64,000 nucleotides of DNA from assembly GCF_003034915.1 (NCBI RefSeq), contig NZ_PZJX01000027.1:1-64000 (forward strand), written 5' to 3'. Under the pieces are notes generated by a model. It had not been told where the DNA came from. It worked only from the letters and a program-made list of their open reading frames with translations, and ran no database searches. Numbering within the stretch: position 1 is the stretch's first letter; each line of letters opens with the position of its first letter. The stretch is from Mesorhizobium helmanticense. GTDB taxonomy: Bacteria > Pseudomonadota > Alphaproteobacteria > Rhizobiales > Rhizobiaceae. The position numbers were made by a program, and so were the translations under genes. Shown here piece by piece: positions 43,152-52,787 of this stretch.

Positions 43152-43913
43152 CTATTTCGGCGCCATGCGGATGGCGCCGTCGAGGCGGATGGTCTCGCCG
43201 TTCAGCATCTGGTTTTCGACGATGTGCAGCGCAAGTGCCGCATATTCGGAAGGTTCGCCCAGGCGAGACGGGAAGGGCACCGCGGCGCCCAGCGAATCCT
43301 GCACCTCCTGCGGCATGCCGGCCATCATCGGCGTTTTGAAGATGCCGGGCGCGATGGTGCAGACGCGGATGCCTGAGCGGGCAAGGTCGCGCGCCACAGG
43401 CAGCGTCATGCCGACGACGCCACCCTTGGAAGCGGAATAGGCTGCCTGGCCGATCTGACCGTCATAGGCGGCGACCGATGCCGTGTTGACGATGACGCCA
43501 CGCTCACCGCCCTGCAATGGCTCGAGTTTGGCGGCCCGGTCGGCGACGAGGCGGATCATGTTGAAGGTGCCGATCAAATTGACCTCGATCACCTTGCGGT
43601 ACTGGTCGAGCGGATGCGGACCGTCCTTGCCGATCGTCTTGATGCCGATGGCGATGCCGGCGCAGTTGACCAGGATGCGCGGTTCGCCGAGCTTTCTTGC
43701 CACCTCCGCGACGGAAGCAGCACCACTGTCGGCGCTGCTCACATCGCATTGGATGGCGAGGCCGCCAATGTCGGCCGCTACCTTCGCCGCCCGCTCGATG
43801 CCGAGGTCGAGGATGGCAACGTTGGCGCCCTTCGCGGCCAGCGCTCGCGCCGTCGCCTCGCCAAGGCCGGATCCGCCTCCGGTGACGATCGCAATCTGGC
43901 CGTTCGGGTTCAT
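43152..43913 (-). CDS. Short-chain dehydrogenase, 3-hydroxyacyl-CoA type
   Basis: The 253-aa enzyme has the NAD site '[10 protein letters not shown]' (11-20), Asp for the adenosine ribose in 'NVAILDLG', 'VNCAG' and the catalytic 'AAYSASKGG' (Tyr-x3-Lys). The Asp points to NAD(H) rather than NADP(H). Sequence is like type-2 3-hydroxyacyl-CoA dehydrogenases (17beta-HSD10 group), which act in fatty or branched acid breakdown. The start at 43913 places the first strand at residue 6. Confidence 0.88.
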   Translation of the reverse strand: MNPNGQIAIVTGGGSGLGEATARALAAKGANVAILDLGIERAAKVAADIGGLAIQCDVSSADSGAASVAEVARKLGEPRILVNCAGIAIGIKTIGKDGPHPLDQYRKVIEVNLIGTFNMIRLVADRAAKLEPLQGGERGVIVNTASVAAYDGQIGQAAYSASKGGVVGMTLPVARDLARSGIRVCTIAPGIFKTPMMAGMPQEVQDSLGAAVPFPSRLGEPSEYAALALHIVENQMLNGETIRLDGAIRMAPK

Positions 43914-43974
43914 CTCGGTGTCCTCGCCGGACACATGCTACGAAGCCCGACGGGACGGCGCAACATCCGCATCG

Positions 43975-44511
43975 TCATGCCATCACGGCGACGGGCTCGG
44001 CGATCTTCGCCTGATCGGCGTGGCAGACCTCCCCCGCAAGCCTTGCCACCGCGCCCGGCACGATCTCATGCGCCAAAAGCCGGTCGAGATCGACTGGGCG
44101 CGGCATGGAGATCTGCCCGCGTGGGATTCTCTTGAAGCCAAGCGGGCCATAATAAGGCTCGTCCCCGACAAGCATGATGGCTGCCATGCCGGCTTTGGCG
44201 GCGGCCTCCAATGCGATCGCCACCAGCCGGCGGCCGATGCCGAGATTCTTAAAGGCTGGCCGCACCGCAAGCGGCCCGAGCATCAGTGCACGGCCGGCGC
44301 CGGCGGCGATGCGCGTCATGCGCACCGAGGCGACAACGGTATTGTCGTCGACGGCGACAAAGGACAGCCCCCGCTCATGCGGGCCGCCCTCGCGGATCTT
44401 GTAGGCGGCCAGCACGAAACGGCCCGGCCCGAAGGCCTCGTCGTTGATGGCTTCGATTTCGGGGTCATGCGCCGGAGTTTCCAGCAGGTATCTTACGTCG
44501 GCAAGGCTCAT
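43975..44511 (-). CDS. GNAT-family N-acetyltransferase
   Basis: The 178-aa protein has the acetyl-CoA site 'LGPLAVRPAFKNLGIGRRLV' and the later 'VGDEPYYGPLGF' that marks the YhbS-like group. Acceptor is unknown. It starts at the ATG at 44511. About 270 bp of gene-free sequence separates it from the divergent glutathione enzyme; that stretch probably holds both promoters. Confidence 0.88.
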   Translation of the reverse strand: MSLADVRYLLETPAHDPEIEAINDEAFGPGRFVLAAYKIREGGPHERGLSFVAVDDNTVVASVRMTRIAAGAGRALMLGPLAVRPAFKNLGIGRRLVAIALEAAAKAGMAAIMLVGDEPYYGPLGFKRIPRGQISMPRPVDLDRLLAHEIVPGAVARLAGEVCHADQAKIAEPVAVMA

Positions 44512-44784
44512 GGTCTTTGCGTTCCGGTACGGGGAAAGGTTTGCTGCAAACGGCAGCGTTCGCCAGTCAGCGCTACATCAAGCGCGGGCGCCCTTTCGTC
44601 GTCGGTCAGACCGGATCAAAGCAAAGTCGAACATGCGGATTGTCCGCTAGCATCAATTTTCGGCCGCTGCAATCGGCCGTTTTCGTCCACCGCTTCGCCC
44701 AGGTGACGGTCTGTTCAGCACATGACGACTTCGGCGCCGCCGCCTTGCGCCTAAATGATTGTTGAGGACGCAAGGAGATTTCGC

Positions 44785-45774
44785 ATGGGATTGCTGGTCG
44801 AAGGCAGGTGGCATGATCGCGGGTATGACACCGCGGGCAGTGGCGGCAGGTTCGTGCGGGCGCAGTCGCAATGGCGCGATTGGGTCACTCGCGACGGCGC
44901 GCCGGCGGAGGGCCGCAAGCGTGGTTTCAAGGCCGAGCCCGGCCGCTATCATCTCTATGTCTCGCTTGCCTGTCCCTGGGCGCACCGGACGCTTATCTTT
45001 CGCGTGCTGAAGAGGCTCAAGGACGTGATTTCCGTCTCGGTCGTCCACCACTTCATGGGCGCTAATGGCTGGACGTTCCTGGCCGAGGACGATGCCACCG
45101 GCGATACGCTCTACGGCTTCGATTTCCTGCACCAGATCTATACCAGGGCCGATCCAGCCTATTCCGGCCGGGTGACGGTGCCGGTGCTGTGGGACAAAAA
45201 AGAGCAGACCATCGTCTCCAATGAATCCTCCGAGATCATCCGCATGCTCAATTCCGCCTTCGACGCATGGGGCGATGCCAGTCTCGATTTCTATCCGCAG
45301 GCATTGCGCGGCGAGATCGACAAGGTCAATGCGCTGGTCTATCCCTCAATCAACAACGGCGTCTATCGCGCCGGATTCGCCACTACGCAAGCAGCCTATG
45401 AGGAAGCGTTTGGCGACCTGTTCTCGGCGCTCGACACGCTGGAGGATCGCCTTTCGCAACAGCGATACCTCGCCGGCGACCGCATCACCGAGGCCGACTG
45501 GCGGCTGTTCACGACGCTGGTCCGCTTCGATCCGGTCTATGTCGGCCATTTCAAGTGCAATCTGCGCCGCATCGCCGACTATCCGAACCTGTCGAACTAT
45601 CTGCGCGACCTCTATCAGGTGCACGGCGTCTCGGGCACGGTGAACCTGCACCACATCAAGGCGCACTACTACGGCAGCCATGAAACCATCAATCCGACGC
45701 GCATCGTGCCGGTCGGACCGGAGCTCGACCATGGCGCGCCGCATGATCGCGCGCGGTTCAGGAAGGCGGCGTGA
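44785..45774 (+). CDS. S-glutathionyl-hydroquinone reductase (xi-class GST)
   Basis: The 329-aa protein has the xi-class layout: N-terminal thioredoxin fold with catalytic Cys63 in 'LACPWAHR' and the later 'VPVLWDKKEQTIVSNESSEI', then an all-helical domain with 'ITEADWRLFTTLVRFD'. Enzymes of this class (YqjG, PcpF) remove glutathione from hydroquinone conjugates. AAGGAG precedes the ATG. Its stop is one base from the convergent Nudix gene's stop. Confidence 0.92.
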   Translation: MGLLVEGRWHDRGYDTAGSGGRFVRAQSQWRDWVTRDGAPAEGRKRGFKAEPGRYHLYVSLACPWAHRTLIFRVLKRLKDVISVSVVHHFMGANGWTFLAEDDATGDTLYGFDFLHQIYTRADPAYSGRVTVPVLWDKKEQTIVSNESSEIIRMLNSAFDAWGDASLDFYPQALRGEIDKVNALVYPSINNGVYRAGFATTQAAYEEAFGDLFSALDTLEDRLSQQRYLAGDRITEADWRLFTTLVRFDPVYVGHFKCNLRRIADYPNLSNYLRDLYQVHGVSGTVNLHHIKAHYYGSHETINPTRIVPVGPELDHGAPHDRARFRKAA

Positions 45775-45775
45775 T

Positions 45776-46318
45776 CTACCAGTAGGGCGACGGCTGTTCG
45801 CCGCCAAAAATCTCGGCGATGCGCCGCAACGTGGCCGGCGTGGTTCCCTCGGGCAGGCGGTTGAGCGGAAAGAAACCGGCTTCGGCGATCTCATGGTCCG
45901 GCAGCTTTGGCGCGGTCTGGCTGAACCCCTCGATCAGATACAGACCGACGTGATCGCGGCGGCTGGCCCTGTGGTTGAAATGCATCGACTTCAGCAGCGG
46001 CGGCGCGCTGAGCGCAATGTTGCCCTCCTCGGCGAGTTCGCGCACAAGCGCTTCAACCAGCGTCTCGCCGAGCTCCACGCCGCCGCCCGGAAGCTGCCAG
46101 CCCGGGACATAGGTGTGGCGGATGAGAAAGACGGAATTGGAGGCGCGATCGTGGACCAGGCCGCGCACGCCGAGCGTCATTGGCCGCCGCAGCACGAAGT
46201 ACAGGTGGAACAGCCTTGCCCTGAAACCCGGCCAGCGGGTCTGGCGAAAGGCCTGTTGCGGATCGGACCGCTTCATCAACCACGAAACCGTGGGTGGAAA
46301 GCGGCGCGCGCGTCGCAT
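45776..46318 (-). CDS. Nudix hydrolase
   Basis: The protein has a good Nudix box, 'GGGVELGETLVEALVREL' continuing AEEGN, within a 180-aa fold. It should hydrolyse nucleoside-diphosphate-linked substrates with Mg2+. The first ATG at 46318 has no ribosome site and gives a very basic start; the ATG at 46276 (Met15) is an alternative. It is divergent from the phosphoesterase gene, with 11 bp between starts if the first ATG is used. Confidence 0.88.
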   Translation of the reverse strand: MRRARRFPPTVSWLMKRSDPQQAFRQTRWPGFRARLFHLYFVLRRPMTLGVRGLVHDRASNSVFLIRHTYVPGWQLPGGGVELGETLVEALVRELAEEGNIALSAPPLLKSMHFNHRASRRDHVGLYLIEGFSQTAPKLPDHEIAEAGFFPLNRLPEGTTPATLRRIAEIFGGEQPSPYW

Positions 46319-46329
46319 ATGAATGAAGG

Positions 46330-47250
46330 ATGTTCAGGCTCGCGCATATTTCCGATATCCATCTGGGACCGCTCCCCGATGTAACCTATCGCGATCTCGC
46401 CTCCAAGCGCGTGGTCGGCTACGTCAACTGGCAGCGCAACCGCCGCCGCCACATGCACGATGCCGTCATCGACACGATCGTCGCCGACATGCAGGCCAGC
46501 GGTGCCGATCACATCGCCGTCACCGGCGATCTGGTCAATCTGGCGCTCGACGGCGAGATCGAGATGGCCAAGCATTGGCTGGAGACGCTGGGTTCGCCGC
46601 ATGATGTTTCGGTCGTGCCCGGCAACCACGATGCCTATGTGCCGGGCGCCTTCGACAAGGCATGCCGGTCATGGGCAGAGTGGATGATCGGTGACGGCGT
46701 CGATACCCCGGTCGACCGCGACGCCTTTCCCTATCTGCGCGTGCGCGGCGACGTCGCGTTGATCGGTGTCACGACGGCGCGCGCCACGGCTCCGTTCATG
46801 GCCAACGGCTTCTTTCTGGAAGGCCAGGCCGAAAGGCTGCGCGGTATTCTCGATGCGACCGCCAGGCGCGGGCTGTTCCGGGTGATCATGATTCACCACC
46901 CGCCGGTGCGCGGCGCGGTTTCGCAGCCCAAGCGGCTGTTCGGCATCGCCCGCTTCAACAAGGTCGTCCATAAGCATGGCGCCGAACTCATCCTGCACGG
47001 CCATTCGCATGAGCCGTCGCTGCTCTTCATTGGCGGGCGAGGCAGCAGGATTCCCGTGGTCGGCGTGGCTGCCGCGGGACAGTCGCCCGGCGGCAGGCGC
47101 CCGGCCGCACAGTATAATCTGCTCGATATCGATGGCGAAAAGGGCAATTGGCGCATCAAGCTGACACGGCGCGGCCTGACCGGGCCAGCCATAGCGCCAT
47201 CCGACCTGGAGACGCTGGAGCTTGGCGCGAACGCCGAAGCTATGGCTTGA
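46330..47250 (+). CDS. Calcineurin-like metallophosphoesterase
   Basis: The 306-aa protein carries all five metal motifs: 'ISDIHLG' (Asp9, His11), 'VTGDLVN', 'VPGNHDA', 'MIHHPP' and 'LHGHSHEP'. These bind two metal ions for phosphodiester or phosphomonoester hydrolysis. Sequence is of the cAMP/Icc-like type, but the substrate is open. AAGG lies before the ATG. The last 11 bp overlap the convergent gene at 47240. Confidence 0.9.
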   Translation: MFRLAHISDIHLGPLPDVTYRDLASKRVVGYVNWQRNRRRHMHDAVIDTIVADMQASGADHIAVTGDLVNLALDGEIEMAKHWLETLGSPHDVSVVPGNHDAYVPGAFDKACRSWAEWMIGDGVDTPVDRDAFPYLRVRGDVALIGVTTARATAPFMANGFFLEGQAERLRGILDATARRGLFRVIMIHHPPVRGAVSQPKRLFGIARFNKVVHKHGAELILHGHSHEPSLLFIGGRGSRIPVVGVAAAGQSPGGRRPAAQYNLLDIDGEKGNWRIKLTRRGLTGPAIAPSDLETLELGANAEAMA

Positions 47251-47863
47251 AGCCCCATCCCATCGCAACGATGCGGTCCCAGAACAATATGACCGAGACA
47301 GCCAGCCCGACCAGGGCGCCCGCCGCGATCAATCCAAGGCCGGAGAGGAAGGCCGACCAGCCCTTGCCGCGCGGAGCGGCCTGCAACGGTGGCTCGGCTT
47401 CCGCCACGGCAGCGCGTTTCAGGCCGGCGATAGCCTGCTCGACGCCACCTTCCAACATTCTCTGGCGCTCAACGACGCGCTCCGCCACGTAGCGCGTCAC
47501 CTGGTCGGCTATGGGTTTCATGTCGGTCGATTCGGCGAGCACCACACGACCGATGCGCGTATCCCTGAGAAAACGATAGGTGCGGCGGTCGCGCCCCATG
47601 GCGACGTGGCTGACGGCATCGATCCACAGGCGCGGCTGCAGCCCCGACGATACGGCGAAGTCGAAATTGTCCATGTCGGCGGGCACGTCGGCGAAGACGG
47701 GTGCGAGTTCGGCGGCAAGCAAGTCGAGCCGCATGCGATGCGCCTCGCGCATGTCGACCACGACGTCATCGCGGTCGGCGAAGGCGTTTTTCACGTCGCG
47801 AATGGCATCGGACAATTTTCGCGACTGATCGATCTGGGTGATGTTCTCGCCTGCGTCCTTCAT
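47240..47863 (-). CDS. Hypothetical protein with C-terminal membrane anchor
   Basis: The 207-aa protein is soluble and helical for 165 residues and ends with one membrane helix ('LGLIAAGALVGLAVSVILFW'), so it is likely tail-anchored. It includes 'DNFDFAVSSGLQPRLWIDAV', which looks conserved in Rhizobiales, but I know no function. It overlaps the 3' end of the phosphoesterase gene by 11 bp. Confidence 0.75.
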   Translation of the reverse strand: MKDAGENITQIDQSRKLSDAIRDVKNAFADRDDVVVDMREAHRMRLDLLAAELAPVFADVPADMDNFDFAVSSGLQPRLWIDAVSHVAMGRDRRTYRFLRDTRIGRVVLAESTDMKPIADQVTRYVAERVVERQRMLEGGVEQAIAGLKRAAVAEAEPPLQAAPRGKGWSAFLSGLGLIAAGALVGLAVSVILFWDRIVAMGWGFKP

Positions 47864-47998
47864 CGACGTTCGCCTCGTGGTTTGGTTAACAGCGAGTTAA
47901 CACAATCGCCGGCAAATTGCACGCTGGACCGGCCTTCGCGTAGGTGCCGGAAGTTGCCTGGCGCGTCCAAGCGGCCGCAAATCTTTGTAGTGAAGGGA

Positions 47999-48802
47999 TC
48001 AGTTGGCCGCGGCGGCAAATTTTGGCCGAAGAGGGCGGCTCCGGCGTTTCATGTTGCGGCGAATTATCTCCGCGACCAGGCCGGGTGCCTCCTCGACCAG
48101 CATATGGCCGGTCTCCAGCACATGGTGCAGGTGAAAATGCGCCGGCAAGCCGTCGGCCTGGGTAAAGGGCAGCACCGTGTCGTCGGTTCCCCAAACCACC
48201 ATCACCGGCATGGTCAGCGTCTCGAGCCGTTCGCGCGGGATGACACCTTGCCGATCATCCCTGGTCATGGCAGCCGCCATCTCGACCAGTTTCTGCAACT
48301 GGCCAGGACGCGCACGCATATCGCCATGGACATCCACGATACGCTCCGAGGGCGGACTTTGCGGTCCGGACATGGCGGCGAGGCAGGCACGAATTTCGTT
48401 TCTGTCGGCAGCAGCGGCATGGCGGCGCAACAGCGGCCCGTTGATCTCCGTGCCAAAGCCGCCCGGGGCCAGAAGTGTGAGCGACGCTATTTTTTCGGGT
48501 TCGGCCAATGCCATCAGCACTGCTACCGCCCCGCCCATCGAATGACCGACGAGATGCACTCTGCTGATTTTGCGCGCGCCGAGATCGACAAGAACGGCGC
48601 GGGCGGCCGTCTTGGCCGAACCGCCCTCGGGGAAATCGAGCGACAGTCCGTGGCCCGGGAGATCATAGGCCAGCGTGCGTGCTCCAGGTGCCAGTGTCGA
48701 AATCACCTCGCGCCAATCATCGTGGCAACCGCCGAAGCCATGCAGGAAGACGATCGTCTCCGGGCCGGTGCCCCGTTCGACAGCGTAAAGGGATGAAATC
48801 AT
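47999..48802 (-). CDS. Alpha/beta-hydrolase
   Basis: The 267-aa enzyme has an oxyanion 'FLHGFGG', nucleophile Ser in 'LVGHSMGG', acid in 'VWGTDDTV' and catalytic His in 'LETGHMLVEE'. The fold is that of lipases/esterases or C-C hydrolases such as AcoC-like domains. Substrate is unknown. It lies alone on the minus strand. Confidence 0.88.
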   Translation of the reverse strand: MISSLYAVERGTGPETIVFLHGFGGCHDDWREVISTLAPGARTLAYDLPGHGLSLDFPEGGSAKTAARAVLVDLGARKISRVHLVGHSMGGAVAVLMALAEPEKIASLTLLAPGGFGTEINGPLLRRHAAAADRNEIRACLAAMSGPQSPPSERIVDVHGDMRARPGQLQKLVEMAAAMTRDDRQGVIPRERLETLTMPVMVVWGTDDTVLPFTQADGLPAHFHLHHVLETGHMLVEEAPGLVAEIIRRNMKRRSRPLRPKFAAAAN

Positions 48803-48923
48803 GAAAATTTAGGGTGCATTGCAAGACGGGCGGGACAACGGATCTGAAATCGTGGCTGGATTGCTCTTTGTCCAGAGCCATGGCCAATAAAATCTTCGCG
48901 ATCAGGCGCCAGTCTGGAAATGG

Positions 48924-50702
48924 TTAGCTACCGCTGCCGATCCCGGCGGCATGCAGGGCCTCGACCAGCCGGTCGGTCAGATCGGCGGGATATCGTCTGT
49001 CGGCGAATGTCGCGCGCGGATCGGCCGCGAATTTCGGGAACTTGGCGGCCAGTTCGTCCGCGAGATTTAGCGCCAGTTGATCGCGGCCGGCGGCCTTCGC
49101 CCCGATCAGCCGCGCGGCCAGATAGTGCGATTTCGTCGCCGTCGGCCGCAGCGCATCGCTGGCGATCGTGGCCCTGTTCATGTCGCCCAGCATGAACGCA
49201 CCGACGAAAAGCCCGTAGTCCCACCATGTCGGATGAGCGCTGGAGATTTCGACGGCGTGAGCAAGAATTGGCGTGCCCTGGCTGTACTTGCCGGCGAAGA
49301 TCAACCCGTAGCCATAGGCCGCCGCCATGCTGAGGTCATAAGGATTGAGCTCGTGGGCCTTGCGCATCCAGCGGATCGATTCATCCGAGTTGCCGAGGCG
49401 CGCGTAGAGGTAGCCGTAGGCGCGGTGCGCATAGGGGCTGGTCGGTCCCATCTGTGCGGCGCGATGGGCAAACAACATCGCCTGTTCAATTGTTGCGCCG
49501 GGGGGATAGGCGTAGTGATCGGTGACCGCCTCGAGGTGCAAGGAGGCAAGCTCGGAATAGACGAGCGACGACTTCGCATCCAGATTGGCCAGGTTTTCGA
49601 GACAACGATACGCAGCCTCATGGGTCCTGGCGCTCTGGTCGAGATAGTATTTGTCGTTGAGCCGCAGACATTCCGTCAGGCCGTTCTGAATGCCGCTCTG
49701 TTCGATGTAGTTGTAGATCGTGCCGGAGGCCGGAACGGCTGAGCTCAAAATGTCGGCGACTCTGTCCTCGACGGCGGAGGGGGTGTTGTCCGCGGCAAGG
49801 AGGTTGCGCGACAGCAGGACCCGCCCGGTCGCCACGCTTTGCAACTCGAGAGTGACATCGCCCGTCGTCGGTCCCGGCAAGACATCGAATATGAAACTGG
49901 TTGCGTCCGCGACCGGATCGGGTGGGCTGTCGGCATCGCGACCGATGAAGTTGACTGTATCGAAACCGCTGAGGCCGGCGCGCAACGACGCGGCGACGCG
50001 CCGCGCCTCGGCGCTGTTGGCTTTCACGGCAATGTAGACGAGCGGAAGGGCTTCGATCGGGGGCAATGGCGCGATGCTGCCGGTCGCCACCGCATTCTCG
50101 ACCGTCGATGCGGCATCGCCTCCGGCCAGCAATGCGCTGCTTCCCTGACGAAGGATCAACACGCCCAGCATGACGATGACCAGAGCCATCGCCGCCCAGA
50201 AGAACTGGAGATGGCGCCGCAGCGCGTGTCCCGGCTCGGGGACGACAGAGGACATGAACGATGCAGGGCGCGCGACCATGCCGGCGCCTTCGAGCGGTTC
50301 CGGCACGGTGGCGACCGTCTCGACATGTTCCGCCGTTTCGGGCTCGACCGGGAGGCGGATCGCGTTGAGTTCATAGGATGGGACATAGCCGCCACGCGGA
50401 ATGGCGATGCGGACCGGTTCTGCAATGCCCTCATTGGCGAAGTAGTGCTGAAGAAGCTCGCGCAGCCTGCCCGCCTGGACCCGCACCACGGCATCGGTCG
50501 ACGGATCGAAATCGCCGTCCTTGCCGAAAACATCCATCGCGATGGAAAAGCCCTTGAGCTTGTCGGCTTCGCCTGCCTGCTCGCGCTCAACCAGGTAGCG
50601 AAGCAATTTACGCGCGCGCTCGGATCGCCCGAACGTCTCGCTGGCTAGCAATCGCTCCAACGTCTCGCGCACTGCGGGGGCGGCAGGCGTGGCATGATGC
50701 AA
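48924..50702 (-). CDS. TPR-repeat protein with N-terminal regulatory domain and membrane helix
   Basis: The 592-aa protein starts at TTG 50702 (AAGGA at good distance). Residues 1-120 match the domain often fused to cyclase or TolB-like sensors in rhizobia: 'SERARKLLRYLVEREQAGEA' then 'FDPSTDAVVRVQAGRLREL' and 'PRGGYVPSYE'. A membrane helix follows ('FWAAMALVIVMLGVLIL'), then a TolB-like beta segment, and the last 250 residues are TPR repeats ('GPTSPYAHRAYGYLYARLG'). No catalytic cyclase domain is present. A role in signal sensing or envelope assembly is inferred. Confidence 0.8.
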   Translation of the reverse strand: MHHATPAAPAVRETLERLLASETFGRSERARKLLRYLVEREQAGEADKLKGFSIAMDVFGKDGDFDPSTDAVVRVQAGRLRELLQHYFANEGIAEPVRIAIPRGGYVPSYELNAIRLPVEPETAEHVETVATVPEPLEGAGMVARPASFMSSVVPEPGHALRRHLQFFWAAMALVIVMLGVLILRQGSSALLAGGDAASTVENAVATGSIAPLPPIEALPLVYIAVKANSAEARRVAASLRAGLSGFDTVNFIGRDADSPPDPVADATSFIFDVLPGPTTGDVTLELQSVATGRVLLSRNLLAADNTPSAVEDRVADILSSAVPASGTIYNYIEQSGIQNGLTECLRLNDKYYLDQSARTHEAAYRCLENLANLDAKSSLVYSELASLHLEAVTDHYAYPPGATIEQAMLFAHRAAQMGPTSPYAHRAYGYLYARLGNSDESIRWMRKAHELNPYDLSMAAAYGYGLIFAGKYSQGTPILAHAVEISSAHPTWWDYGLFVGAFMLGDMNRATIASDALRPTATKSHYLAARLIGAKAAGRDQLALNLADELAAKFPKFAADPRATFADRRYPADLTDRLVEALHAAGIGSGS

Positions 50703-50838
50703 GTGTCGATCCTTTCGAAGTCGGCACAGGTTATGCGCGCGATCATATAGCGCCTACACTGCCACACAAGCATGCATCCATTATGCGATCGCGTACCCCA
50801 CCGGATAATCCCCCGGTGGTTAATGGCGTCAAGGATTG

Positions 50839-50872
50839 GAGCAAGATGATCCAATTCGGGCTCATCTTGCTC
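50839..50872. terminator. Inverted repeat downstream of leuA, likely terminator
   Basis: GAGCAAGATGA (50839-50849) and TCATCTTGCTC (50862-50872) form an 11-bp perfect stem with a 12-base loop, 15 bp beyond the leuA stop. There is no T-run on the minus strand, so it may be a processing or protein-binding site instead. Confidence 0.6.
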
Positions 50873-50886
50873 TTGTCGGGGGTTTT

Positions 50887-52635
50887 TCAGCCCGCCTTGC
50901 GGCCGATGATGCGGTTGGCAGCGGAAACCACGGCTTCCAATGAAGCGGCCACGATGTTGGTGTTGATGCCGGCGCCGAACAGCTTGCCGCCTGGATGTTC
51001 CATCTCGACATAGGAAATGGCCGAGGCGTTGGAGCCGCGCTGCATGGAATGCTCGGAATAGTCGAGCACCGACATCTCGACGCCGATATGGCGCGAGAGT
51101 GCATCGACGAAACCGTCGATCGGGCCGGTGCCGGTGCCGGATATCGTCACTTCCTTGCCCCCGTCGAGGATGACCGCCTCCACCACGCGCCGGCCCTTGG
51201 TTTCGGTATCCGGATAGGTCTGATGGTCCAGGAATTTCAGCCGCGCACCGGGCTGGTCGATATAGGTGTCGAGAAAGCGCTGGTAGATGCGCTTGACCGG
51301 CACCTCCTTGCCTTCGGCATCGGTGATCGCCTGGATCGCCTGGCTGAATTCGATCTGCAGGTTGCGCGGCAAATGGAGGCCGTAGTCCGCCTGCAGCACA
51401 TAGGCGATGCCGCCCTTGCCGGACTGCGAATTGATGCGGATGATCGCCTCGTAGTTGCGGCCGACATCGGCCGGATCGATCGGCAGATAAGGCACTTCCC
51501 AGTGCGGCGTGTTGGCCTTGCGCAACGCCTTCATGCCCTTGTTGATGGCGTCCTGGTGCGAGCCGGAAAAGGCGGTGTAGACGAGCTCACCGACATAGGG
51601 ATGGCGCTCCGGGATCTTCAACTGGTTCGAATATTCGTAGACGTCCTTCATCCGGTTGATGTCGGAGCAATCGAGTTCGGGATCGACGCCTTGCGTGTAC
51701 ATGTTGAGCGCCAGGGTGACGATATCGACATTGCCGGTGCGCTCGCCATTGCCGAACAGCGTGCCTTCGACGCGATCAGCGCCTGCCATCAGGCCGAGCT
51801 CGGTGGTGGCGATGCCGGTGCCGCGATCATTGTGCGGGTGCAATGAAATGAGCAGGTTCTCTCTGATATCCAGGTTACGGCACATCCATTCGATGCGGTC
51901 GGCATAGATGTTGGGCGTCGACATCTCGACCGTGGACGGCAGGTTGATGATCAGCTTGTTGTCCGCGGTCGGCTTCACGATCTCGGTGACGGCATTGCAG
52001 ATTTCCAGCGCCACTTCGAGCTCGGTGCCGGTAAAGCTCTCAGGCGAGTATTCGAACCGGTAACCGCCGCCGGCCTTGGCCGCCATGTCGGTGATCATCT
52101 TGGCCGCGTCGGTGGCGATGCGCTTGATGCCGGCAACGTCCTTCTCGAAGACGACGCGGCGCTGCAATTCGCTGGTCGAGTTGTAGAAATGCACGATCGG
52201 GTTGGTGGCGCCCTTCAGCGCCTCGAAGGTGCGGGTGATCAGTTCCGGCCGGCACTGTACCAGCACCTGCAGCGAGACATCGGCCGGCACATTGCCTTCC
52301 TCGATGCACCAGCGGGCGAAGTCGAAGTCGGTCTGCGAAGCCGAGGGAAAACCGATCTCGATCTCCTTGAAACCCATGTCGAGCAACAGGCCGAACATGC
52401 GCGCCTTGCGCTCGTGGCCCATCGGGTCGATCAGCGCCTGGTTGCCGTCACGCAGGTCGACCGAGCACCAGATCGGAGCCTTGTCGATCACCTTGGAAGG
52501 CCATGTGCGATCGGTGAGGCCGACCGTCGGATAGGGCTGATATTTGCGGGCGGCGTCCGGCATGCCCCGGGCTGGCTCTGGCATGGCCTTTGCCATGGGT
52601 TCCCCGCCATTGCGGATGTGTTCTCGTGCGTTCAT
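50887..52635 (-). CDS. leuA: 2-isopropylmalate synthase
   Basis: The 582-aa enzyme is the long (type II) form. The catalytic TIM barrel has 'WCSVDLRDGNQALIDPMG' (Arg/Asp at the active site) and 'SLHPHNDRGTG' with the zinc His pair; the C-terminal 130 residues are the LeuA regulatory dimer domain ('VEAVILDGGKEVTISGTGTG' and 'SYVEMEHPGGKLFGAGI'). It condenses acetyl-CoA with 2-oxoisovalerate as first step of leucine synthesis and is feedback-inhibited by leucine. GGGAG precedes the ATG. A leucine-rich leader peptide and hairpins lie upstream. Confidence 0.95.
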   Translation of the reverse strand: MNAREHIRNGGEPMAKAMPEPARGMPDAARKYQPYPTVGLTDRTWPSKVIDKAPIWCSVDLRDGNQALIDPMGHERKARMFGLLLDMGFKEIEIGFPSASQTDFDFARWCIEEGNVPADVSLQVLVQCRPELITRTFEALKGATNPIVHFYNSTSELQRRVVFEKDVAGIKRIATDAAKMITDMAAKAGGGYRFEYSPESFTGTELEVALEICNAVTEIVKPTADNKLIINLPSTVEMSTPNIYADRIEWMCRNLDIRENLLISLHPHNDRGTGIATTELGLMAGADRVEGTLFGNGERTGNVDIVTLALNMYTQGVDPELDCSDINRMKDVYEYSNQLKIPERHPYVGELVYTAFSGSHQDAINKGMKALRKANTPHWEVPYLPIDPADVGRNYEAIIRINSQSGKGGIAYVLQADYGLHLPRNLQIEFSQAIQAITDAEGKEVPVKRIYQRFLDTYIDQPGARLKFLDHQTYPDTETKGRRVVEAVILDGGKEVTISGTGTGPIDGFVDALSRHIGVEMSVLDYSEHSMQRGSNASAISYVEMEHPGGKLFGAGINTNIVAASLEAVVSAANRIIGRKAG

Positions 52636-52652
52636 CGTCGTTTCTCCCGGCG

Positions 52653-52787
52653 GCTCGCGGATTCGCCTTCAGGCGGAATTGGTGCGAGCGGCGCCTTACC
52701 AAAATTTCGTTCGCTTGATGTGACTTGCCAATTTGACTGGCCAAGGAGCGTGCGCGTGAGCGGCGGTTCGACCGCCGGGCGCTCCTT
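52653..52787 (-). promoter_or_regulatory. leuA leader hairpins, probable attenuator
   Basis: AAGGAGCG/CGCTCCTT (52743-52750 with 52780-52787) encloses GGCGGT/ACCGCC (52762-52767 and 52771-52776), and the outer stem includes a base of the leader stop codon. A second hairpin (GCTCGC/GCGAGC, 52653-52658 with 52684-52689) lies just before the leuA ribosome site. Neither has a clear T-run, so the control could be at translation. Leucine attenuation is inference. Confidence 0.5.

Noticed and set aside
47222..48796. 524-codon plus-strand frame over the tail-anchored and hydrolase genes
   Set aside because: It is antisense to two supported genes and reads as His/Arg-rich shadow sequence.
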